Below are positions 53,380 to 60,542 of a stretch of DNA of 64,000 nt, in pieces. Source of the stretch: Cryomorphaceae bacterium. GTDB lineage: Bacteria; Bacteroidota; Bacteroidia; Flavobacteriales; ECT2AJA-044. The stretch covers positions 2,756,423 to 2,820,422 of the forward strand of contig CP059070.1 of the NCBI GenBank assembly GCA_017798125.1, given 5' to 3'. A program made the position numbers and the translations under genes. Numbering within the stretch: position 1 is the stretch's first letter; every line of letters starts with the position of its first letter. The notes under the pieces are model-generated. The model worked only from the letters and a program-made list of their open reading frames with translations, had not been told where the DNA came from and did no database searches.

Positions 53380-54384
53380 CTAATGTACAATAATCTCTCG
53401 GGAATCTGAAGTGCTGCCGACCTGGTAGTGAAGGAGATAGGTCCCGGAAGAAAGTCCAGCTAAATCAACTTCGACGGTATGCGTTCCGGGCATTAATGTA
53501 CCGAGTTGGCCCTCTGAAACAACTTTTCCCTGAAGGTCATGAAGCTTCCAGGTACACGCTGAGAGCTCCTCGGTTGTAAAGCGGAGGTTGATACTGCCTA
53601 CGGCAGGATTCGGATAGACATCGGCCCGTAGGGCCTCCTCTTCTTCCAATCCGATGATCTTGGTACCGCGAAGCAAAATCTTGTCGAGGGAGATGATGTT
53701 GTCGTCATCGCTGTCGTGGACAAAGGCAATCCGGACATTCATGCCTTCGTACTGGCTCAAGGAAACCGTATGGGGCTGGAGTACGCACCGCCAATTCAGT
53801 GAGTCGCCGTCGATTTCAAGGTAGGTACCGTCATATCCATGTACCCACCCCTCGCTGTAGCGATGGTTATTGAAGACCGGGACCGGACTGTCCGTGGTTG
53901 GGTTGGGATTCGATCCAATCCACTGGGCTGCACGGAACAACGTGTCCGTAAAGTCTTCTGGACGACTCCCCGTGGTACTGGCGACTACGGAGTAACCATC
54001 GAGGTAGATCGGTGCGTGCCTGCTGGCCGAGTACCAGCTTAAGTTGGTCCAATCGTCAACCAAAAAGAAGGCGGGCGAAATCAGGTAATTGCGATTTCCA
54101 GGGGCAAAGCCTTCGAGCCAACTAGTCGAAGCGATCACCGTATTGCTCGTATCCACATTGGCAATTCCAGGTCCTAAGAACCAGTTCGGATCTAAGCCGT
54201 TGGCGGAGGGAATGCTGTCTAGACTGTAGTTCTGCCAAACGGTAATGTCCGCTGTATCCTGGGTATCCACAAAGTTAGTAGGCATCACTCCCGACTCGAA
54301 GTCCAGATAGAAAATGGTGTCGTTCTGTCCAAAGGCGGTTATGAAGGCCCCTACCAAGGTGGCAATGAGTAGAGTGCGTTTCAT
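53380..54384 (-). CDS. Secreted choice-of-anchor J-type protein with T9SS tail
   Basis: 334 aa. A signal peptide (about 1-19) is followed by FYLDFESGVMPTNFVD, a jelly-roll region with 'NRNYLISPAFFLVDDWTNLSWYSASR' and 'VRIAFVHDSDDDNIISLDKILL', as in choice-of-anchor J / cleaved-adhesin domains. The tail 'DVYPNPAVGSINLRF...GTYLLHYQV' is a T9SS type A sorting domain. ALRAD directly before VYPNPA is encoded by an exact copy of the iterated palindrome, in the linker between domain and tail. Paralogue of the next gene (54497-55510). Surface-exposed; ligand unknown. Confidence 0.88.
   Translation of the reverse strand: MKRTLLIATLVGAFITAFGQNDTIFYLDFESGVMPTNFVDTQDTADITVWQNYSLDSIPSANGLDPNWFLGPGIANVDTSNTVIASTSWLEGFAPGNRNYLISPAFFLVDDWTNLSWYSASRHAPIYLDGYSVVASTTGSRPEDFTDTLFRAAQWIGSNPNPTTDSPVPVFNNHRYSEGWVHGYDGTYLEIDGDSLNWRCVLQPHTVSLSQYEGMNVRIAFVHDSDDDNIISLDKILLRGTKIIGLEEEEALRADVYPNPAVGSINLRFTTEELSACTWKLHDLQGKVVSEGQLGTLMPGTHTVEVDLAGLSSGTYLLHYQVGSTSDSREIIVH
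53619..53635 (-). repeat. Iterated palindromic word, copy in a T9SS-protein linker
   Basis: GGCCCTACGGGCCGATG on the minus strand, in the frame GCC CTA CGG GCC GAT (ALRAD), placed directly before the VYPNPA sorting-domain start. Confidence 0.85.
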
Positions 54385-54445
54385 GTGTCTAATTTAAGAA
54401 GCGATGCGAAACATCTGAAAATGAGGGGCCTGTTTTTTCTGAAAT

Positions 54446-54480
54446 AAAAAAAGCCGCCCCAACGGGACGGCCTTTTAAAA
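54446..54480 (-). terminator. Terminator of the 54.5-55.5 kb gene
   Basis: On the minus strand AAAAGGCCGTCCC pairs with GGGGCGGCTTTTTT (G-U pairs included) across a 3-nt loop and runs into T-rich sequence. It separates the two paralogous T9SS genes. Confidence 0.8.
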
Positions 54481-54496
54481 CGATAAAAACGTTCAA

Positions 54497-55510
54497 TTAC
54501 TTCACAACGAAATTCTTGGTGAAGCTAGTACCCATGGCCTCGATGGTCATGTTGTACGCGCCAGCTGCAAAGTTTGAAACGTCTTGAGTGGTCTCGTATG
54601 TTCCAGGAACTTGATCTCCCAAGTTCTGAACAGCAACTGTACGACCTTGCATGTCGGTGATTACGATATTGACTTCAGTAGACACGGTCAATTCGTACTC
54701 AACGTTCAAGATAGTCGTCGCAGGGTTAGGGAACATCTGGATGGATGCTTCCAACTTATTCTCTTCGATGCTAGAAGCATCGGTTCCGAGCAACAAGATG
54801 TCGTCAATCGAGATCAAGTTGTCATCATCTGAGTTGTGGATGAAAGCAATGTGGATAGACTGACCGTTGTAGGCAGACATATCTACAGTGTGCTCAGTCA
54901 ACTCACCGATAAAACGAGTTGAATCTGCACCTGGATCGTACTGGATACCAGTTCCGTCAAATCCTTGTACCCAACCAGCGCTGAATACGTACCAGTTGAA
55001 CTGTGGGATTGGGCTTGCTCCAGAAGAATCTGAATCAGCACCCAAGAATTGACCTGCACGGAAAATAGTATCCGTGAAGCTCGTCTCCAAGTTATCTGTG
55101 GTAGAAACAACTACAGCGTATCCATCGATGTACAATGGAGTCTGGCGAGAAGCTGATTTCCAGCGCAACTCAGAAGCGTCATTCCCCAAAGTAACTTGTG
55201 GAGAAATGAAGTAGTTGCGGTTTCCTGGCAAGAATCCAGCCAACCATGAGCTTGAACCCAATACGATGTTGGTTGAATCTACGTCAGCGTATCCCAAAGA
55301 CAAGAACCACTCTTGTGGACGACCATTCGCATCTGCCAATCCGTCGAAATCCAAGTTGATCCAGTTTGGGTCATCATTTCCAGATGGCGCACCGGCCACG
55401 ATCAATGCAGTATCTGCATTTTCAAAGTTCATCCACAACAGAGTATCGTTCTGAGCGGAAGCAAATCCGAAAGCGATAACTGCTGCAAAAAGCATAGAAA
55501 TTCTCTTCAT
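54497..55510 (-). CDS. Secreted choice-of-anchor J-type protein with T9SS tail (paralogue)
   Basis: 337 aa with the same architecture as the gene at 53380: signal peptide (about 1-19), LLWMNFENAD, 'NRNYFISPQVTLGNDASELRWKSASR', 'IHIAFIHNSDDDNLISIDDILL', and the type A tail 'QMFPNPATTILNVEYEL...AAGAYNMTIEA'. The pair arose by duplication and both should be exported by the T9SS. This copy has a perfect -7 box (TAACTTTG) and a long leader, and ends at a strong terminator, so it looks well expressed. Function unknown. Confidence 0.88.
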   Translation of the reverse strand: MKRISMLFAAVIAFGFASAQNDTLLWMNFENADTALIVAGAPSGNDDPNWINLDFDGLADANGRPQEWFLSLGYADVDSTNIVLGSSSWLAGFLPGNRNYFISPQVTLGNDASELRWKSASRQTPLYIDGYAVVVSTTDNLETSFTDTIFRAGQFLGADSDSSGASPIPQFNWYVFSAGWVQGFDGTGIQYDPGADSTRFIGELTEHTVDMSAYNGQSIHIAFIHNSDDDNLISIDDILLLGTDASSIEENKLEASIQMFPNPATTILNVEYELTVSTEVNIVITDMQGRTVAVQNLGDQVPGTYETTQDVSNFAAGAYNMTIEAMGTSFTKNFVVK

Positions 55511-55540
55511 AAATAAGTGTTTGAGTTAATAAACGTAGCA

Positions 55541-55548
55541 CAAAGTTA
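55541..55548 (-). promoter_or_regulatory. -7 box of the 54.5-55.5 kb T9SS-protein gene
   Basis: TAACTTTG on the minus strand (perfect TAnnTTTG). A TTTG 14 bp upstream (55563-55566) is a possible -33 element, though closer than usual. Confidence 0.65.
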
Positions 55549-55580
55549 ACCATTTCTTAGCGCAAAGCCGTAAACAATTA

Positions 55581-56225
55581 TCATGCTTTCTTACGGACCA
55601 TCATGAGTCCATCGCGCAGAGGAAGAAGCATATTCTCCACGCGGTCATCGTCTTGAATCTTGGCATTAAAGGCCTGCAACCCAGCGGTGTCCACATCCCC
55701 AGATGCAGCAGGCTCCAACACCTTTCCGCTCCAAAGCACATTATCCGCAAGTAAATATCCCCCAGGCTGAAGGTCGTCGATCACCTGATCGTAGTAGTGG
55801 CTGTAGTTCTCCTTATCGGCATCCAAGAAAACCAGATCCCAAGGTCGTTTAAGGTCTTCCAAAATACCGCGCGCATCACCGATATGCGAATGGATGCGAT
55901 CTCCGCCATCGGCCTCTTGAAAATATCCGGACACGCGATCGGCGAGCTCTTCATCGCGATCGATGGTGTGGAGTTCGCCATCGGGCCGTAGGCCCTGAAG
56001 CATAGCAATAGCGCTGTAACCCGTGTAGGTCCCGACCTCAAGAATATACTTGGGCTGAATCATTTGCGAAATCAGGGACAAAAACCGGCCCTGAAGGGGG
56101 CCGCTCAACATGCGCGGATTGAGGACCTGCATGTGGGTTTCACGGTTGATGCGTTGCAGGAGTTCGCTCTCCGGGGAGCTGTGCTGCTCAGAGTAGTCTT
56201 CGATTCTGGGGTCTAGAAAATCCAT
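55581..56225 (-). CDS. Cation-dependent O-methyltransferase (COMT/CCoAOMT-like)
   Basis: 214 aa, the standard length. SAM motif ILEVGTYTGYSAIAML, LVFLDADKENY (metal and SAM-binding Asp pair) and 'LQPGGYLLADNVLWSGKV' fit the family that methylates catechol-type hydroxyls with Mg2+. The acceptor is unknown. The ATG starts one base after the stop of the M16 protease gene, so they share an mRNA. A variant of the iterated palindrome (55979-55995) encodes GLRPD in 'LQGLRPDGEL'. Confidence 0.92.
   Translation of the reverse strand: MDFLDPRIEDYSEQHSSPESELLQRINRETHMQVLNPRMLSGPLQGRFLSLISQMIQPKYILEVGTYTGYSAIAMLQGLRPDGELHTIDRDEELADRVSGYFQEADGGDRIHSHIGDARGILEDLKRPWDLVFLDADKENYSHYYDQVIDDLQPGGYLLADNVLWSGKVLEPAASGDVDTAGLQAFNAKIQDDDRVENMLLPLRDGLMMVRKKA
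55979..55995 (-). repeat. Iterated palindromic word, compensated variant
   Basis: Minus strand GGGCCTACGGCCCGATG. Compared with the exact word, two arm positions have swapped (C to G and G to C), so the arms GGGCC/GGCCC still pair. The frame is unchanged (GGC CTA CGG CCC GAT, GLRPD). Confidence 0.65.
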
Positions 56226-56226
56226 T

Positions 56227-57456
56227 TTATTTGGCTTGATAGACCAAGGTACTCAATTGACTGGGGTCAAAAATATCTTTGGCCAGTTCTTGAACTTGCG
56301 CGGCGCTTACCGCCTCTACTTTCGCGGCGAGCTCCTCAATGGAGTCAAAGCGATCGCGCTGCAGCAGACTTTTTCCCAAGGCGAGCATAAGGCTGCCGTT
56401 GTTTTCGGTGGCGATGGCCAGCTGTCCGAGCAGCTGCTTCTTCGCCCGACTGAGCTGCAAGACCCCCAAAGGCTTTTCGCGCAGTTTCTTGAGCTCTCGC
56501 TGTACCAAGTCCAGTGAGCGCTGCATCTGTCCTTTGTCCGTACCGAGGTAGATGCCGAACACGCCCGTGTCACTATAAGCCTGGTAGTAGCTCTCGATGT
56601 GGTAGGTGAATCCGTAACGCTCTCGAACATTGAGGTTTAAACGGGAATTCATACCCGGCCCACCCAGCAAATTATTGAGCAAGGCCATCCCCGTCAGGCG
56701 TTCGTCAAAAGCATCATAGCACCGGTTCCCCAGGATACAATGGCTTTGATAGGTTTCGCGCTGAATGATTTTTTCTTGAGGACGGTGCGCCTGCGGCGCG
56801 ATGCGCGGCTCCGAAGACTCCGCCGGGAGCTTGTGCCCACCCAAATGTTCTTCGAGGTACTTGCGCAATTTCTTTTCGCTGATTCGGCCAACGCTGGCAA
56901 AAACGAGTTCCTCTGGAGCATACCTCCGCTTGCGAAAGGCGCGGAGCATGGGCGCTTTGAAGCTGCGCACGATTTCGGGAGTGCCTAGAATGTTTTTTCC
57001 GATGGCGTCATCCGGGAAGAGCATTTCTTCGAAGTCGTCGAAAATGAGGTCACTGGGAGAGTCTTCATAGCTGTAGATCTCATCGACAATCACCGCTTTT
57101 TCCTTGGTAATTTCCTTAGCTGGGAACTTGGGATTGAGCAAAATATCGCTCATCAGCTCAATGGCCCGTCCGTAATACGCGGATAAAAATGAAGTGTGCA
57201 GGGTCGTGTCTTCCTTCCCTGTAAAGGCGTTCAATTCACCGCCCACGTCTTCCATTCGGCTTAAGATGTGGTAGGCCTTTCTCTTGGAGGTCCCTTTGAA
57301 CATCATATGCTCGATGAAATGGGCCATACCCTGCTCTTCCGGACGCTCATCTCGGCTGCCCGCATCGATGAAGAGTCCGCAATGGGCTACGGGCCGATCA
57401 ATCGGTGCATGAACGACGCGTATGCCGTTTGCTAGCTCAAAACGCAGGACTTCCAT
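56227..57456 (-). CDS. M16-family zinc protease (processing-peptidase-like)
   Basis: 409 aa single-copy M16B half. The inverted zinc motif HxxEH is HFIEH at 46-50 with third ligand Glu126 (EIYSY), spaced 76 residues as in active family members. The C-terminal half has 'LLNNLLGGPGMNSRLNLNVRERYGFTYHI', the usual M16 substrate region. No signal peptide is present, so it is probably cytoplasmic or peripheral. The start ATG lies 5 nt after a TATCTTCG box. A terminator separates it from the beta-oxidation operon upstream, so it needs its own promoter. Confidence 0.93.
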   Translation of the reverse strand: MEVLRFELANGIRVVHAPIDRPVAHCGLFIDAGSRDERPEEQGMAHFIEHMMFKGTSKRKAYHILSRMEDVGGELNAFTGKEDTTLHTSFLSAYYGRAIELMSDILLNPKFPAKEITKEKAVIVDEIYSYEDSPSDLIFDDFEEMLFPDDAIGKNILGTPEIVRSFKAPMLRAFRKRRYAPEELVFASVGRISEKKLRKYLEEHLGGHKLPAESSEPRIAPQAHRPQEKIIQRETYQSHCILGNRCYDAFDERLTGMALLNNLLGGPGMNSRLNLNVRERYGFTYHIESYYQAYSDTGVFGIYLGTDKGQMQRSLDLVQRELKKLREKPLGVLQLSRAKKQLLGQLAIATENNGSLMLALGKSLLQRDRFDSIEELAAKVEAVSAAQVQELAKDIFDPSQLSTLVYQAK

Positions 57457-57461
57457 GGGCG

Positions 57462-57469
57462 CGAAGATA
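57462..57469 (-). promoter_or_regulatory. -7-like box of the M16 protease gene (leaderless)
   Basis: TATCTTCG (one mismatch to TAnnTTTG), then CGCCC and ATG 57456. The upstream terminator at 57482-57506 means the gene cannot rely on read-through. Confidence 0.5.
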
Positions 57470-57481
57470 CGGGAAAGAAAA

Positions 57482-57506
57482 AGTCCCGACCACCACAGTC
57501 GGGACT
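57482..57506 (-). terminator. Terminator of the beta-oxidation operon
   Basis: Perfect 9-bp stem AGTCCCGAC/GTCGGGACT (57482-57490 and 57498-57506). TTTTTC follows on the minus strand, beyond the acyl-CoA dehydrogenase stop at 57538. Confidence 0.9.
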
Positions 57507-57537
57507 CCCTACATTAACCAAAACAGACTACTTCCTA

Positions 57538-59325
57538 TTAGGAAATAGAAAAACAGTATTTGTTGGCGGCAATCAGCTCTTCAGCAATTGCGCGGCGTAC
57601 TTCTTTGACATTGATGTTGGTTGGCTTGGTAAAGCGCTTCAATCCCATCATCAAGAGTTGGCGCTCGTCTCCTTCCGCAAAGGAACCGACCGCCTCTCGA
57701 CCTGCACGTGCCACTTCTTCAATGGCGTTGTAGACGTACAACTGGGTCATGGCAATCTGGCCTTTCACCTTGTCCTCACCATTCTTTTCGGCCAGTTTCA
57801 AGGTGCGCAGGATAGCGCTTTCCGCGGCATAGGTTTCAATGATCATGTCGGCTACGTTCATCATCACCTCTTGCTCCGCTTCAATGTTCATTCCGAAGGA
57901 TTCAACTGCCTTTCCAGCCACCATCAAAATGGCTTTCTTGAGCTTGCCTAACACTTCCAGTTCAGCAGCCAATAGAGCACTGTAGTCTGGGGTATCAAAG
58001 CTCGGAATCGACATGAGCTCGTTGGCTACACTCATCGCTGGAGTCATCAAATCCAACTCTCCCTTCATGGCCTTTTTCAAAATCATCCCCACGGTCAGCA
58101 TGCGGTTGATTTCATTGGTACCTTCATAGATGCGCGCAATTCGGGCATCGCGGTAAGCCGCCGACATCGGTGCATCTTCTGAGAATCCCATTCCACCGTA
58201 GACCTGAACACCCTCGTCCACAACGTAGTCCAAGACTTCAGATCCGTGTACCTTAGCAATGGCACACTCGATGGCGTATTCTTCAACACCCTTCAACTTA
58301 GAAGTTTGTGGATCCGCTCCTTCAGCGACCAATTGGTTGATTTTATCTTCGATATCCTGACCGGCACGATAGGTCAAGCTTTCAGAGGCATAAATTTTAG
58401 ATGCCATTTCCGCCAGCTTTACCTTGATGGCTCCGAAACTAGAAAGCGGCTGACCAAATTGGTGACGCTCGTTTGCATATTGAGTCGACAAGGTCGAAAT
58501 ACGGCGAACGCTGTCGAGACATGCTACGCTCAACTTGATTCGTCCAACATTCAATGCGTTCATGGCGATCTTAAAGCCATTTCCACGCTCACTCAACATG
58601 TGGCTCACCGGTACCTTGACATCGTTGAAAAAGACTTGACGGGTACTGCTCGCGCGAATTCCGAGTTTATCCTCTTCCTCGTTGAGCTCCAGCCCCTCTG
58701 CTCCTTTTTCTACGATGAACGCCGTGATGTTTTTATCGTCTTCAATACGAGCGAAAACGATGAATAGGTCAGCAAACCCAGCATTGGAAATCCACATTTT
58801 TTGACCGTTGATGACGTAGTGCTCCCCATCATCAGTCAATACGGCCGTGGTTTTACCACTGTTGGCATCTGATCCGGCTCCCGGCTCGGTCAAGCAGTAA
58901 CATCCCATGAATTCTCCGCTGGCCAACTTCGGCAAGTACTTTTGCTTTTGCTCTTCTGAACCGTACAGCAAGATGGGCAGTGTTCCAATTCCCGTGTGTG
59001 CTCCGTAGGCCGTAGACAAGGAACCACTGACTCCGCTCACGCGATCGCAAATCAGCATGGTGGTGTTGAAGTCCATTCCGAGTCCACCGTAATTTTCCGG
59101 AACCCCAATACCCAACAAGCCCATTTCTCCGAGCTGCTTCATCAGCTCTTCCGTCCAGGCATAGTCCTTCTTCTCGAAGCGTTCGCGCTGAGGAACGACT
59201 TCTTTTTCAATGAATTCCGTGGCGGCATCCGCCATCATGCGTTGTTCTTCGTTAAAGTCTTCGGGAATGAAGACTTCTGCTGGTGTTGCGTCTTTGATTA
59301 GGAATTCTCCTCCTTTGAGTGCCAT
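57538..59325 (-). CDS. Acyl-CoA dehydrogenase (long form)
   Basis: 595 aa, longer than the 380-aa medium-chain type because of an extra C-terminal helical domain, as in very-long-chain/ACAD9-like enzymes and their bacterial relatives. Motifs are CYCLTEPGAGSDANS, MWISNAGFADLFIVFAR, RHQFGQPLSSFGAIK and the catalytic region RIYEGTNEINRM. It performs the first oxidation of fatty acyl-CoA with FAD. It is last in the marR-fadB-fadA-dehydrogenase operon (23-bp gap to fadA) and ends at a strong terminator. Confidence 0.95.
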   Translation of the reverse strand: MALKGGEFLIKDATPAEVFIPEDFNEEQRMMADAATEFIEKEVVPQRERFEKKDYAWTEELMKQLGEMGLLGIGVPENYGGLGMDFNTTMLICDRVSGVSGSLSTAYGAHTGIGTLPILLYGSEEQKQKYLPKLASGEFMGCYCLTEPGAGSDANSGKTTAVLTDDGEHYVINGQKMWISNAGFADLFIVFARIEDDKNITAFIVEKGAEGLELNEEEDKLGIRASSTRQVFFNDVKVPVSHMLSERGNGFKIAMNALNVGRIKLSVACLDSVRRISTLSTQYANERHQFGQPLSSFGAIKVKLAEMASKIYASESLTYRAGQDIEDKINQLVAEGADPQTSKLKGVEEYAIECAIAKVHGSEVLDYVVDEGVQVYGGMGFSEDAPMSAAYRDARIARIYEGTNEINRMLTVGMILKKAMKGELDLMTPAMSVANELMSIPSFDTPDYSALLAAELEVLGKLKKAILMVAGKAVESFGMNIEAEQEVMMNVADMIIETYAAESAILRTLKLAEKNGEDKVKGQIAMTQLYVYNAIEEVARAGREAVGSFAEGDERQLLMMGLKRFTKPTNINVKEVRRAIAEELIAANKYCFSIS

Positions 59326-59348
59326 TATATCGTGTATTAAATCATTTC

Positions 59349-60527
59349 TTAATTGATGAATTCATAGATGCCCGCAGCACCTTGTCCGGTTCCCACGCAC
59401 ATGGTCACCATTCCGTATTTGTTGCCTCGTCGGCGCATCTCGTTGAATAGCTGCACGCTCAACTTGGCTCCTGTACACCCAAGCGGATGACCCAGTGAAA
59501 TGGCCCCTCCGTTCACGTTGACGATTTCTTGGTTGATGTCCAACTTGCGCAAAACGGCCAAGGACTGAGAAGCGAAAGCCTCGTTCAGCTCAATGAGGTC
59601 AATGTCAGCGAGCTTCATGTCCGCCTGTTTCAATGCGGCAGGAATCGCCTTCACGGGACCGATACCCATGATTCGAGGCTCTACCCCCATGGCGGCATAG
59701 CTCACCAAGCGCGCAATCGGCTTCAAGCCCAATTCGTTGACCATGCGTTCGCTCATCACAATCACAAAGGCCGCCCCATCACTGGTTTGTGAGGAGTTAC
59801 CCGCTGTGACACTTCCGCCCTGAGCAAATACGGGACGTAGTTTCCCTAGGGCCGCCATATTGGTACCAGCACGTGGACCTTCATCTGTATCCGCTACATG
59901 CGTTCGGGTCTGACGCTTTTCGTTTTCGTCCAAGTAAACCTCTTCGACATCGATCGGAAGAATGTCATCCTTGAATCGCCCCTCTTCGATGGCCTTCAAG
60001 GCCTTCATGTGGGAGTTGTAGGCAAACTCATCCTGGTCCTCACGGGCCACCTTAAATTCGTTGGCCACCGCCTCAGCGGTCAAACCCATGGAGAAGTACC
60101 AATCCGGATTGTTCCGGGCCACATCCAAGTTGGGGGTTACTTTGTATCCACCCATGGGGATGTAGCTCATGCTTTCCACTCCTCCAGCGATGATGCAATC
60201 GGCCATGCCGTTCTTAATTTTCGCTGTGGCAATGGCAATGGTTTCCAGTCCACTGCTGCAGTAACGGTTCACCGTCATTCCGGGAACGTCGACTACGTTA
60301 AGTCCCATAAGCGAGATCAAACGTCCGACGTTGAGGCCCTGCTCTGCTTCGGGCATGGCATTTCCGACGATGACATCATCGACCCGTTTAGGGTCTAATT
60401 CTGGAACCGCTTTCATTAGACCTTGAATGGTCTCCGCGGCCAAATCATCCGGGCGCTTAAATCGGAACTGTCCGCGATTCGCCTTCCCTACTGCTGTTCT
60501 GTATCCTTTAACGATATATGCTTCCAT
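59349..60527 (-). CDS. fadA: Acetyl-CoA C-acyltransferase (3-ketoacyl-CoA thiolase)
   Basis: 392 aa thiolase. The nucleophilic Cys90 is in VNRYCSSGLE. The His and second Cys of the active site lie in GGAISLGHPLGCTGA (about 340-355) and MCVGTGQGAAGI (about 380). It cleaves 3-ketoacyl-CoA to acetyl-CoA plus a shortened acyl-CoA. It lies between fadB (15-bp gap) and the dehydrogenase gene in a beta-oxidation operon, so FadA is a better name than biosynthetic acetyl-CoA acetyltransferase. Confidence 0.95.
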   Translation of the reverse strand: MEAYIVKGYRTAVGKANRGQFRFKRPDDLAAETIQGLMKAVPELDPKRVDDVIVGNAMPEAEQGLNVGRLISLMGLNVVDVPGMTVNRYCSSGLETIAIATAKIKNGMADCIIAGGVESMSYIPMGGYKVTPNLDVARNNPDWYFSMGLTAEAVANEFKVAREDQDEFAYNSHMKALKAIEEGRFKDDILPIDVEEVYLDENEKRQTRTHVADTDEGPRAGTNMAALGKLRPVFAQGGSVTAGNSSQTSDGAAFVIVMSERMVNELGLKPIARLVSYAAMGVEPRIMGIGPVKAIPAALKQADMKLADIDLIELNEAFASQSLAVLRKLDINQEIVNVNGGAISLGHPLGCTGAKLSVQLFNEMRRRGNKYGMVTMCVGTGQGAAGIYEFIN

Positions 60528-60542
60528 CTTTGTCGTCGATTT

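Noticed and set aside
57391..57405. GGGCTACGGGCCGAT, a further relative of the iterated word in the M16 gene
   Set aside because: It shares 12 bp but lacks paired arms and lies in the conserved N-terminal strand of the protease; too degenerate to count as a copy.
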